Assembly: GCA_023459755.1 (NCBI GenBank)
Contig: JAEWSS010000289.1
Span: 1-12,595 of the forward strand
From: Verrucomicrobiota bacterium
GTDB lineage: Bacteria > Verrucomicrobiota > Lentisphaeria > Victivallales > Victivallaceae
Length of the DNA: 12,595 bases
Reading direction: 5' to 3'
In this document: positions 1 through 7,542 of the stretch, piece after piece
How positions within the stretch are numbered: the stretch's first letter is position 1
Layout of the letters: every line of letters starts with the position of its first letter
Position numbers and translations under genes: made by a program
The notes under the pieces: generated by a model
The model's database searches: none
Told to the model about the DNA's origin: nothing
What the model saw: only the letters and a program-made list of their open reading frames with translations

Positions 1-873
1 CGCAACATCCGCGCGCTGGAAGCCGCCACCGGAGTCAACATCCTGATCGACGACACCCCGGAAGCGGTGGTCATCTCCTGTTTCGACCCGATCCGCAAAG
101 AGGTCGCCCGTCAGTTGATCGAACGCCTGATCTCCGACGGCCGCATCCATCCGACCCGCATCGAGGAACTGGTCAAGAAGATCAGCAAGGAAGTCGAGGA
201 CGACGCTTATTCCGCCGGCGAAGCCGCCGTGCTGGAAACCGGCATTCAGGGCGCTTCGCCGCAGGTCATCAAACTGCTCGGCCGCCTGAAATACCGTTAC
301 AGCTTCTCGCAGAATGTGCTGAAACATTCGCTCGAAACCGCCTACTTCATGGGTATCATCGCGGCAGAACTCGGCCTCGACGAGCAGAAGGCCAAACGCA
401 TCGGACTGTTCCACGACATCGGCAAGGCCGTCGATCACGAGGTCGAAGGCTCGCACGCCCAGATCGGCGCCGACATTCTGCGCAAGCACAACGAGGCGAA
501 GGACGTGATTCAGGCGGTCGCCGCCCACCATGCCGAAATCGAACCGGTCTCCGCATACGACGTGCTGATCAACGCCTGCGACACCTTGAGCGCGTCGCGT
601 CCCGGCGCCCGCAGTGAAACGACCGAACTCTATCTGCGCCGCCTTGAACAGCTTGAGGCGATCGCACACGACTTCCCCGGCGTCGAAAGCTGCTACGCGC
701 TTCAGGCCGGCCGCGAAGTCCGGGTGGTGGTGCTGCCCGAAAAAATCGCCGAAGGCGAAGCCCAGATGCTGGCCAAAGACATCTGCCAGCGAATCGAAAA
801 AGAGATGAATTATCCCGGGCAGATCAAAATTACGATCATTCGCGAGACCCGTTCGGTGGAATACGCGAAGTAA
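1..873 (+). CDS. rny: Ribonuclease Y, C-terminal part (5' end outside window)
   Basis: This is the 3' end of the gene for RNase Y, the membrane-anchored endoribonuclease that starts mRNA decay in many bacteria. Reading is open from base 1 (290 residues to the TAA at 871-873); the GTG at 67 is an internal valine codon, not a start. Visible parts are the second half of the KH RNA-binding domain (RNIRALEAATGV at the very start, just after where the family's GREG loop would lie) and the HD domain. Its metal-binding HD pair is in GLFHDIGKA (His and Asp codons at 412-417), followed by the family's EGSHAQIG, AAHHAEIEP, SRPGARSE and QAGREVRV blocks and a canonical EYAK C-terminus. The missing N-terminus should hold the membrane helix, a coiled coil and the first part of KH, since the family is usually a little over 500 residues. 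It lies 19 nt before alr and is probably cotranscribed with it. No damage is seen in the visible part. Confidence 0.96.
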   Translation, partial: RNIRALEAATGVNILIDDTPEAVVISCFDPIRKEVARQLIERLISDGRIHPTRIEELVKKISKEVEDDAYSAGEAAVLETGIQGASPQVIKLLGRLKYRYSFSQNVLKHSLETAYFMGIIAAELGLDEQKAKRIGLFHDIGKAVDHEVEGSHAQIGADILRKHNEAKDVIQAVAAHHAEIEPVSAYDVLINACDTLSASRPGARSETTELYLRRLEQLEAIAHDFPGVESCYALQAGREVRVVVLPEKIAEGEAQMLAKDICQRIEKEMNYPGQIKITIIRETRSVEYAK

Positions 874-892
874 ATAAGGACGCCGCGGCAGT

Positions 893-2029
893 ATGAATAA
901 GATGGAAAGTCGTGTCAGGCTGGAAGTCGACCTGGCGAAAGTGCGTCACAACTTCGAGACGATCGCCGACCGGGTGGCCCCCGGCAAAGTGATTTCGGTG
1001 CTGAAAGCCAACGCCTACGGGCTTGGCGTTCGGCCTATCGCGGAAATGCTGGCCTCCTGCGGGTCGGCCGGATTCGCGGTGGCGGAGGTCAACGAGGCGC
1101 TGGAACTGGTTGACCTCGAACTTCCGGTGCGGGTGCTCGGCAACCTGCTCCCGGCGGAAATTGCTCCGGCGGTGGAAGCCGGCTTGGTCTGTCCGGTCGG
1201 AGACCTTGAAGGAGCCAAGCGGCTGAGTGCGGAAGCGGACAGACAGCATAAAAAAGTCCGTGTCCAGTTTGCGATCGACACCGGCATGGGCAGGCTCGGC
1301 ATTCTGGTGTGCAATGCGCTTGAAGTGATCGAAGCGGTCGCAAAACTGCCGAATCTTGAACTTTACGGCATTTTCTGCCACTGCCCGGTGGCGTACAACA
1401 AGTACGATGAATTCACCGTCGGGCAGATCGTAAAATTCAAGACGCTGCTTTCGGCGCTGGCCGACCGCGGCTATGCCTTCAAGGAAGTTCACATGGCCGC
1501 CAGCGACGCGATCAACAACTTCCCGGAGGCAACGCGACTGCCGTTCAACCGCGTCAGAGCCGGGATCAATCTGTACGGCTACTGCGACAACGAAGTGGCG
1601 CACACCATGGATCTGCGCGGCGTGGTGACGCTGAAAACCCGTCTGGCCGCCGTCCGCACCCTCCCGGAGGGAACAACGATCGGCTACGGACGCACCTATG
1701 CGCTGCGAAAACCGACCCGGGTCGGCACTATCGCGGCCGGCTATGCCGACGGGCTGCCGCTGGCACTTTCAAACCGCGGCTACGTGCTGCTCAACGGCGC
1801 CTACTGCCCGGTGCTCGGACGGCTGTCGATGGACTATACCACCATTCTGCTCGACCATGTGCCGGAGGCGAAATGCGGCGACGAAGTCGTCTGCATCGGC
1901 GAACAGAACGGCAATTCGATCTCGATTGAGGAATGGGCGCAGCTCAAAGGCACGCACGCCTACGAGCTGCTGTGCTCAATCGGCACCAGAGTGGAACGCA
2001 TTTACAAGGACACTGGCGAAAGGCGGTGA
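893..2029 (+). CDS. alr: Alanine racemase
   Basis: PLP-dependent racemase interconverting L- and D-alanine in the cytoplasm, which supplies D-Ala for peptidoglycan. The 378-residue length is normal for the family. The N-terminal TIM barrel carries the PLP lysine K38 in LKANAYGLG. The C-terminal beta domain carries the second catalytic base, Y265, in IGYGRTY, and the conserved Y284 in GYADG; the Y265/Y284 spacing of 19 is the same as in the Geobacillus enzyme. GRLSMDY follows where the family has GRxxMD. The ATG at 893 is preferred because AAGGA lies 12 nt upstream (876-880). An in-frame ATG at 902 is possible but further from that site. The gene sits 19 nt after rny and 4 nt before an aldehyde dehydrogenase, so it is probably the middle of a three-gene transcript. 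No lesion or missing key residue was found. Confidence 0.96.
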   Translation: MNKMESRVRLEVDLAKVRHNFETIADRVAPGKVISVLKANAYGLGVRPIAEMLASCGSAGFAVAEVNEALELVDLELPVRVLGNLLPAEIAPAVEAGLVCPVGDLEGAKRLSAEADRQHKKVRVQFAIDTGMGRLGILVCNALEVIEAVAKLPNLELYGIFCHCPVAYNKYDEFTVGQIVKFKTLLSALADRGYAFKEVHMAASDAINNFPEATRLPFNRVRAGINLYGYCDNEVAHTMDLRGVVTLKTRLAAVRTLPEGTTIGYGRTYALRKPTRVGTIAAGYADGLPLALSNRGYVLLNGAYCPVLGRLSMDYTTILLDHVPEAKCGDEVVCIGEQNGNSISIEEWAQLKGTHAYELLCSIGTRVERIYKDTGERR

Positions 2030-2033
2030 AAAT

Positions 2034-3410
2034 ATGGCCGATTCCGCAATGACTTTGCATGACCGGGTGGCCGGTCTGCGTGCATTTCAGAAGTCCGGAG
2101 GACTGCGTGAAACGGCGCAGCGCCGGAAAATATTGAAAAAACTGCGGCAGGCGGTGGAGTCGTCGCGCGCGGAAATCCTCAACGCACTCGACTCCGATCT
2201 GCACAAGTGCGAAGCCGAAGCAATTTTTTGTGAATTGGCGCTGTTGTCCCAGGTCTTGCGGACAACATTGTCAACGCTTCGCGGCAGAACGCGGCCGCGG
2301 CGGGTCGGCGCCGGAATGTTCAACCTCGGGTCGTCCGCCAGAATCTACCCGGAGGCCTACGGCGTGGCGCTGATCGGCGGAACCTGGAATTATCCGATAC
2401 TGCTGGCGCTGGAGCCGGCGGTGGCGGCGCTTTCCGCCGGAAATTCGGTGTTGCTTAGACTGTCGGACACGGCGCCGGCCTCGGCGAAGGTTTTGGCCGC
2501 CATCGTTGAAAAGGTCGGCGAACCGGAAGCCTTCGCCGCCACCGCCGCCAACTGGGATGAAGTGCTGGCCGAAAAATTCGACTGCATTTTCTTTACCGGC
2601 GGCGAACGAATGGGGAAACTCATCATGAGCAAGGCGGCGTCCACATTGACACCGGTGACGCTGGAATTGGGCGGTAAAAGTCCGTGCATCGTCACCGCCG
2701 ACGCCGATTTAAAGGCCGCCGCCCGCCGGATTGTCTGGGGAAAGTTTCTTAACGCCGGACAAACCTGCGTGGCTCCGGACTACATTTATGTTCAAGTGCA
2801 GGTAAAAGACAAATTGACGCGCGAAATACGCCGCGCAGTGCGCGAGTTTTATGGCGACGTACCGCAGGAAAGCCCGTGCTACGGACGCATTGTCAGCGAT
2901 TTCCATTTCAAACGGCTGACCTCCATGCTGGTAGACGGACGGCTGATCTGCGGCGGCGAAAACGATCCGGCCGAACGCTATATCGCCCCCACCGTAATCG
3001 ATATGGTGGACTGGAATTCGCCGGTGATGAAACAGGAGATTTTCGGGCCGATACTGCCGGTGATGACCTTTGAAACCATCGAAGAGGTGATCGCGATTCT
3101 GGCGGCAAAACCCAAGCCGCTGGCGCTGTATCTGTTCAGCACGAAACACGCGGTCTGGCGCAAAATTGCCGCGGAAACCAGTTCGGGAGGAATGGCGATC
3201 AACACGGTGGTAATGCATCTGGCGTCGGAAAATCTGCCGTTCGGCGGCGTGGGAGCCAGCGGAATGGGAGCATATCACGGCATGGCCGGATTCGCGGCGT
3301 TCACCCATTTCAAGTCGATATTGATAAAACGTCTGCCGTTCGACTGGCCGTTCATGCTGCCGCCGTTTTCCGACTGGAAACTGAAAATTCTCAGATTCAT
3401 CGGCCGCTGA
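2034..3410 (+). CDS. NAD(P)-dependent aldehyde dehydrogenase, class 3 (fatty-aldehyde type)
   Basis: Oxidises an aldehyde to the carboxylic acid using NAD(P). The 458-residue length and layout match the short class-3 ALDH family. The N-terminal part has the Rossmann cofactor-binding region (GVALIGGTWNYP, FTGGERMGK). The general base is E211 in LELGGKSP and the catalytic nucleophile is C245 in NAGQTCVAPDY; their 34-residue spacing is the class-3 value. Near the C-terminus PFGGVGASGMGAYHG is the family signature. The last roughly 25 residues are hydrophobic and aromatic, mixed with basic residues, and may hold the protein at the membrane as in eukaryotic fatty aldehyde dehydrogenase; that last point is inference. 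The ATG at 2034 lies 4 nt after the alr stop. The same frame stays open upstream through alr, but that stretch only shadows alr. The true substrate cannot be read from the sequence; long-chain aldehydes are a reasonable guess. Confidence 0.93.
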   Translation: MADSAMTLHDRVAGLRAFQKSGGLRETAQRRKILKKLRQAVESSRAEILNALDSDLHKCEAEAIFCELALLSQVLRTTLSTLRGRTRPRRVGAGMFNLGSSARIYPEAYGVALIGGTWNYPILLALEPAVAALSAGNSVLLRLSDTAPASAKVLAAIVEKVGEPEAFAATAANWDEVLAEKFDCIFFTGGERMGKLIMSKAASTLTPVTLELGGKSPCIVTADADLKAAARRIVWGKFLNAGQTCVAPDYIYVQVQVKDKLTREIRRAVREFYGDVPQESPCYGRIVSDFHFKRLTSMLVDGRLICGGENDPAERYIAPTVIDMVDWNSPVMKQEIFGPILPVMTFETIEEVIAILAAKPKPLALYLFSTKHAVWRKIAAETSSGGMAINTVVMHLASENLPFGGVGASGMGAYHGMAGFAAFTHFKSILIKRLPFDWPFMLPPFSDWKLKILRFIGR

Positions 3411-3420
3411 CCGCTGAAAA

Positions 3421-3521
3421 TATAAAATATCAGCCGACAAAGCAATGTGGCGGCCTCAAGAGTTTGAAACAACTTAGCGGGGGGCGCCTCAGATAATCGC
3501 CGTCGGCTGTTTATTTTATTT
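3421..3521. terminator. Large inverted-repeat element, probable bidirectional terminator
   Basis: This lies between the convergent aldehyde dehydrogenase and HIT genes. CAGCCGAC (3431-3438) and GTCGGCTG (3502-3509) form a perfect 8-bp outer stem. It is flanked by an A-rich run on the left (TATAAAATAT) and a T-rich run on the right (TTTATTTTATTTG), so a transcript from either strand ends its stem with a U-rich tail. The 63 nt inside the stem are also structured: GGCGGCC at 3449-3455 can pair with GGGCGCC at 3482-3488 with one G-G mismatch, and the pairing extends by a T-G and a C-G pair. The position and U tracts argue for termination of both operons. The long structured interior is unusual for a simple terminator and could mean a dispersed repeat or a structured RNA. 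The pairing is seen directly; the function is inferred. Confidence 0.6.
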
Positions 3522-3530
3522 GCAGTCTTT

Positions 3531-4022
3531 TTATTTCCATGCCTCGCGGATGTGGGCGGCGGTGATTTCAAGTGCTTCTGGAACGCACCGGGTGTCGGCC
3601 AGAACCGGCATGAAGTTGGTGTCGCCGTTCCAGCGCGGCACGATATGGCAGTGCAGATGTTCGGCCAGCCCGGCTCCGGCGGCACGACCGAGGTTGAAGC
3701 CGACGTTGAACGCCTCCGGCTTCAGCAGGCGCTGGAGCACGGTTTTGGCCTCCGCCGTAAGGTCTATAAGTTCGTGCCGCTCGTCCGGCGTCAGTTCGGC
3801 GATGTCTCCGACATGGCGGTACGGCGCAATCAGCAGATGACCGGAATTATACGGGTAGCGGTTCAGCATCACAAACATGGCGGAGCCGCGGCGGACAATC
3901 AGTTTCTCCTCCGGCTTTTCAAGCGCCGGTTCGCGGTTGCCGCACAGAAAACATTCGCCGTTTTTGTCCGCATGGATGAACTCCACACGCCACGGCGCCC
4001 ACAATGGACGATTTGCACTCAT
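3531..4022 (-). CDS. HIT-family (histidine triad) nucleotide hydrolase/transferase
   Basis: Small 163-residue enzyme of the histidine-triad superfamily, in which the middle histidine is nucleotidylated during cleavage of dinucleoside polyphosphates or nucleoside phosphoramidates. The triad is HLHCHIV, with H122, H124 (expected nucleophile) and H126. The N-terminal WAPWR motif and the C24/C27 pair in CFLCGN, together with RYPYNSGHLLIAPYRH, resemble the Ap4A-hydrolase/phosphorylase-like branch and may bind zinc. The start is set at ATG 4022, because it gives the family N-terminus MSANRPLWAPW and has an excellent Shine-Dalgarno. A longer reading to 4148 would run back over the end of lnt. The gene is 14 nt downstream of lnt and probably cotranscribed with it. 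The exact substrate is unknown; a role in clearing Ap4A or similar nucleotides is an inference from the family. Confidence 0.93.
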   Translation of the reverse strand: MSANRPLWAPWRVEFIHADKNGECFLCGNREPALEKPEEKLIVRRGSAMFVMLNRYPYNSGHLLIAPYRHVGDIAELTPDERHELIDLTAEAKTVLQRLLKPEAFNVGFNLGRAAGAGLAEHLHCHIVPRWNGDTNFMPVLADTRCVPEALEITAAHIREAWK

Positions 4023-4031
4023 AGACCGCCT

Positions 4032-4037
4032 CCTCCT
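4032..4037 (-). promoter_or_regulatory. Strong Shine-Dalgarno for the HIT gene, overlapping the lnt stop
   Basis: Read on the minus strand, AGGAGG lies 9 nt before the HIT ATG, inside the repeated run GGAGGAGGCGG, and shares its first base with the TGA of lnt. It decides the HIT start at 4022 over longer readings. Its position also means ribosomes finishing lnt would reload at once, so the two proteins are probably translationally coupled. Confidence 0.75.
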
Positions 4038-5767
4038 CAAAGCTTGATGTTCAGCTGACCGAGCCGGACACGACAGTCGCCGTACCACGCCGTTGCGCAG
4101 AAAAGCAGCGCCGCGACAAAAACCGTCAGCATCAGATAAACGAACCATTCACCATATTTCACATAAAACGTCGGCTCCGGTTCCGGCAGTGCAGTCACCT
4201 CCACCACGCCGGCGACCCGGGCTTTACCGATCGGATCGACCGCGCCGGAGGCGTCCTTAAGCAGCCCGTCGGTTACGATGCCGAAGCGGTCAACCACCAC
4301 GCTGGACGAATTGTTGCCGCAGCGCACCATCGGCAGGCCGGTCTCGATCGTCCGCGGCAGACAGTTGGCGAAATGCTGTTCCGGTTCGGAGCTTTCCGGA
4401 TACCAGGCGTCATTGGTGATGACAAAAAGTAAATTGGCGCCAAGCTGCGCCTCGCGCCGGGCAACCGACGGAAAAACATCCTCAAAACAAATACTCATGC
4501 CGGCACGGAATCCGGGCAGAACCTCGATCGGCGAATAATCGGTACCGGGAGTCAGGTCGCGTCCCATGTCGATCAGCCGGATTGCAAAGTCCGGCAGCCA
4601 GCGGCGAAACGGCACAAATTCGCCGAACGGAACCCGCTGGATTTTGTCGAATTTATCCACATATTTCAGCTGCCCGGGAACAAATCGCGCCGCGCGGTTG
4701 AAGGTGTTCCAGTCGCCGGAACCGTCCGGCTCATAGTCGATCACGCCGGTCAGCAGCGGGCGTTGGCTTTTACTCACAAAATTATATATACGGCTGCGCA
4801 GCTCGTAGCCGGACTGCGATCCGTCGCTGTACGGTATCGGCGACGCCGACTCCGGCATAACCACAATGTCCGGCGGCTCGGCAAGCGACATAAGCTGTTC
4901 GGCCAGCTCAAAATTTATGGTCAGCGCCTCCCTCGCCTCCTCTGCCGTCGCCCGCCGCCGCTGAGAAATATTGCCCTGCACCAGTCCGAAATCGGCGCGA
5001 ATCCGGTCGGTACCGTAATTATCCGCCTCGGCTCGTCCGATCAACCGCAACGCGCCGGAAACTCCCGACGCGGTCAGAATCAACAACGCCGCCGTCAACG
5101 CCCACGGAAAACGATGGCGTCCGAGCTTGCTCCAGACATATCCGGAGTCCAGCGCCGCCGCCAGCGCCGCGTTGACAAAGATGATCGTGAAACCAACCAG
5201 ATATGTGCCGCCGAAACGCGCAATCTGCAAAAGCGCCGGGTTGCGGTACTGGGTTATCGCCAGATAATTCCACGGCAGCGCCCACGCCCTGCCCCACTCC
5301 AGCATCAAATAAGCGGCCGACACCGCGATGCAGAACACCAGTTCGCGCCACCACGGGTAACGCGGCGGATTGGCGACCCGGTCGCTGAACGAAGCCAGCC
5401 GGTCGTTGCGGTTCAGCCGCAGATAGCGGTGAAACGCCCTGACCGCCAGTGCGAACACTCCGAAATAAAGCGAAAGCACCGTAGCCAGAATATACGGGAT
5501 CGCCCCAAAGGAGCCTTGTATTTCCCGCAAAAAATTAAACGCGGTGAAGCCCCACGTCCAGCCGAACGCCATGCCGAGAAAAAACACCGGAATTTTTGGT
5601 AAATGACAGCTTAACAGCAGCAGCGGAACAAAAGCGAAAAAAGCACATTCCGACCAGTTCAAAGGCGGCAGTGCCGAGCTGGAAAGCAGTCCGCCGCCAA
5701 CCGCCGCCGCAAGATAAAACACACCGCGCCAACGCGATATGCGGCGCTTTTCATTTTCGTTTGTCAT
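4037..5767 (-). CDS. lnt: Apolipoprotein N-acyltransferase
   Basis: Inner-membrane enzyme that adds the third acyl chain to the N-terminal cysteine of diacylated lipoproteins, the last step of lipoprotein maturation in diderm bacteria. At 576 residues it is somewhat longer than the E. coli enzyme. Several hydrophobic helices fill roughly the first 250 residues, then comes a nitrilase-like periplasmic domain, then one last helix (WFVYLMLTVFVAALLF) near the C-terminus: the family layout. The triad is intact: E306 in VVMPESASP, K375 in FDKIQRVPFGEF and C427 in MSICFEDVFP. The E-K and K-C spacings are 69 and 52, against 68 and 52 in E. coli. The ATG at 5767 has no obvious Shine-Dalgarno; the leader is AT-rich. 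It is first gene of a minus-strand pair with the HIT gene and is transcribed divergently from nadB. The lipoprotein at 12027-12566 would be one of its substrates. Confidence 0.96.
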   Translation of the reverse strand: MTNENEKRRISRWRGVFYLAAAVGGGLLSSSALPPLNWSECAFFAFVPLLLLSCHLPKIPVFFLGMAFGWTWGFTAFNFLREIQGSFGAIPYILATVLSLYFGVFALAVRAFHRYLRLNRNDRLASFSDRVANPPRYPWWRELVFCIAVSAAYLMLEWGRAWALPWNYLAITQYRNPALLQIARFGGTYLVGFTIIFVNAALAAALDSGYVWSKLGRHRFPWALTAALLILTASGVSGALRLIGRAEADNYGTDRIRADFGLVQGNISQRRRATAEEAREALTINFELAEQLMSLAEPPDIVVMPESASPIPYSDGSQSGYELRSRIYNFVSKSQRPLLTGVIDYEPDGSGDWNTFNRAARFVPGQLKYVDKFDKIQRVPFGEFVPFRRWLPDFAIRLIDMGRDLTPGTDYSPIEVLPGFRAGMSICFEDVFPSVARREAQLGANLLFVITNDAWYPESSEPEQHFANCLPRTIETGLPMVRCGNNSSSVVVDRFGIVTDGLLKDASGAVDPIGKARVAGVVEVTALPEPEPTFYVKYGEWFVYLMLTVFVAALLFCATAWYGDCRVRLGQLNIKL

Positions 5768-5883
5768 AATATTACTATACAGTTTTAACGATTTATGTTG
5801 AAAAAAACTAAAACGAGTGTAATTTATACTGTTTTGAAAAAATGTAAAACGTCAAACTGTTTTTTAATGAGAAAATATATAAC
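5768..5883. promoter_or_regulatory. AT-rich divergent promoter region between lnt and nadB
   Basis: This 116-nt gap must hold the starts of two divergent operons. It is far more AT-rich than its surroundings. Candidate -10 hexamers are TATACT at 5825-5830 for the plus strand and TATAGT close to the lnt start on the minus strand. Neither has a good -35 at 17 bp, so exact promoters are not called. Three octamers of the form ACWGTTTT occur at 5779, 5828 and 5856; they could be operator sites or chance in AT-rich DNA. Neither flanking gene has a clear Shine-Dalgarno here. Confidence 0.5.
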
Positions 5884-7542
5884 ATGGACACGCTTGAATT
5901 TCTCGAATTTGACCACCTGATCATCGGCAGCGGCCTGGCCGGACTCACCTCCGCACTGCATCTTGCCGAAGCCGGCCGCTCGGTGGCGGTGCTGACCAAA
6001 CGCTCCGCCGACGAAGGCAGCACCCGCCGCGCCCAGGGCGGCATCGCCTGCGTCACGCTTCCCGGTGACTCCTTCGACGCCCACGTGCAAGACACCTTGA
6101 ACGCCGGCGCAAAACTCTGCAATGAAAAAGTTGTCCGCACCATCGTCGAAGCCGGCCCGGCGGCGGTCAAACGCCTGATCGCCCGCGGCGCCCACTTCAC
6201 CACCCGCGGCGAACTCGGATTTCAGGACGGGAAAGACAAATTCGACCTCGGTCGGGAAGGCGGACACACCGAACGCCGCGTCCTCCACTCCGGCGACATC
6301 ACCGGAGCCGAAATTGAACGCATTCTGATCGAATCCGTTAAAAATCACCCCAATATCAAGGTTTTCGAGTATCATTACGCAATCGACCTCATTATGGCCC
6401 GCCGCAACGGGAACATGGAGGACAACCGCTGTCTCGGAGCCTATGTGCTCGACGTAAAGAACAACAAAATAAAGACTTTCCGCAGTCAGACCACCACTCT
6501 CGCCTGCGGCGGCGCCGGAAAAGTATATCTCTACACCAGCAATCCCGACGTGGCCTGCGGCGACGGCGAAGCCATGGGCTACCGCGCCGGCGCAAAAATC
6601 GCCAACATGGAGTTCATCCAGTTCCATCCGACCATTCTTTATGATGCCAACGTGCGCTCATTTTTGATCTCCGAGGCGGTTCGCGGCGAAGGCGCAATCC
6701 TGAAAATGGAACAGCCGGACGGCTCGCGCCGCGAATTCATGAAAAAATATCACCCGATGGAGTCTCTCGCCCCGCGCGACGTGGTCGCCCGCGCCATCGA
6801 CAACGAAATGAAGCGCACCGGTCAGCCGTGCGCCTATCTCGACATCACCGCAAAAAGCGAGGAAACGTTAAAAACCAGATTCCCGAACATTTTCGCAAAA
6901 TGTATGGAAATCGGCGTCAATATGAGCAAGGACATGATTCCCGTGGTTCCCGCCGAACATTATGTCTGCGGCGGCGTGGCCACCGACGTCAACGGCTATA
7001 CCGGCATCCCCGGGCTTTACGCCGCCGGCGAATGCGCCTGCACCGGACTTCACGGCGCCAACCGCCTGGCCAGCAATAGTCTGCTTGAAGCGCTGGTGGT
7101 GGCCAACCTCTCCGCCGAGCATATCGGACGGGCACTCGACGACCTGAAAAAGTCGGCACCGGATTTCGCCTCTCCGCCGTGGAGCTGCGGCAACGCCACC
7201 GACTCCGACGAGATGGTGGTAATCACTCACAACTGGGACGAAATACGCCGGTTCATGTGGGACTATGTCGGCATTTTCCGCACCAACAAGCGACTCGAAC
7301 GCGCCAAAGACCGCATCAAAATGATCCGCAAGGAGATTGACAAATACTACTGGGACTTCCATGTGACTCCCGATCTGCTCGACCTCCGCAACATCGCCAC
7401 CACAGCCGAACTTATCATCGACTGCGCGCTCGCCCGCAAGGAGAGCCGCGGCCTTCATTACAATGCCGACTATCCGTATCTCGATCCGGATCTGAACGGC
7501 GTGGACACTGTAATCCAGCGGAGCGTACGATATTATGATTAG
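5884..7542 (+). CDS. nadB: L-aspartate oxidase
   Basis: FAD enzyme that oxidises L-aspartate to iminoaspartate, the first step of de novo NAD synthesis; quinolinate synthase (NadA) would use the product but is not in this window. At 552 residues it is normal for NadB. The N-terminal Rossmann loop is IIGSGLAGLTSALHLAEAG (G15, G17, G20), followed by RRAQGGIA. LGREGGHTERRVLH, HPTILYD with SEAVRGEGAIL, and LAPRDVVARAI are the family's active-site and capping-domain blocks. AEHYVCGGVATD and GLHGANRLASNSLLE are the typical late FAD-binding motifs and favour NadB over succinate dehydrogenase/fumarate reductase flavoproteins. The start is ATG 5884; upstream there is only a weak purine stretch and AT-rich DNA. 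This is the first gene of a five-gene run, and its last 8 nt overlap pcnB. Being first, it may set the expression of the whole operon. Confidence 0.95.
   Translation: MDTLEFLEFDHLIIGSGLAGLTSALHLAEAGRSVAVLTKRSADEGSTRRAQGGIACVTLPGDSFDAHVQDTLNAGAKLCNEKVVRTIVEAGPAAVKRLIARGAHFTTRGELGFQDGKDKFDLGREGGHTERRVLHSGDITGAEIERILIESVKNHPNIKVFEYHYAIDLIMARRNGNMEDNRCLGAYVLDVKNNKIKTFRSQTTTLACGGAGKVYLYTSNPDVACGDGEAMGYRAGAKIANMEFIQFHPTILYDANVRSFLISEAVRGEGAILKMEQPDGSRREFMKKYHPMESLAPRDVVARAIDNEMKRTGQPCAYLDITAKSEETLKTRFPNIFAKCMEIGVNMSKDMIPVVPAEHYVCGGVATDVNGYTGIPGLYAAGECACTGLHGANRLASNSLLEALVVANLSAEHIGRALDDLKKSAPDFASPPWSCGNATDSDEMVVITHNWDEIRRFMWDYVGIFRTNKRLERAKDRIKMIRKEIDKYYWDFHVTPDLLDLRNIATTAELIIDCALARKESRGLHYNADYPYLDPDLNGVDTVIQRSVRYYD

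Noticed and set aside
836..1603. 255-codon open frame on the minus strand
   Set aside because: It lies fully over rny/alr, which have clear family motifs. It has no recognisable domain and is typical of antisense open frames in GC-rich genes.
1698..2033. Upstream in-frame extension of the aldehyde dehydrogenase
   Set aside because: It shadows the alr C-terminal domain. The ATG at 2034 gives the normal class-3 length and the expected catalytic residue numbers.
3431..3509. Integron attC-like site
   Set aside because: The size and folding are in range, but the core sites RYYYAAC and GTTRRRY are not at the ends, and no integrase or cassette context is present.
4023..4148. N-terminal extension of the HIT protein
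   Set aside because: It runs back into lnt in another frame. The ATG at 4022 has AGGAGG at 9 nt and yields the family N-terminus.
4763..5602. 279-codon open frame on the plus strand
   Set aside because: It is antisense to lnt, arginine-rich and low-complexity with no domain; lnt has all its catalytic residues in the opposite strand.
5798..5830. sigma70 promoter TTGAAA/TATACT for nadB
   Set aside because: The spacing is 21 bp, too long for a standard promoter, so no exact promoter is called.
5824..6627. 267-codon open frame on the minus strand
   Set aside because: It is antisense to nadB, Gly/Ala/Val-rich, and starts inside a gene whose motifs are intact.
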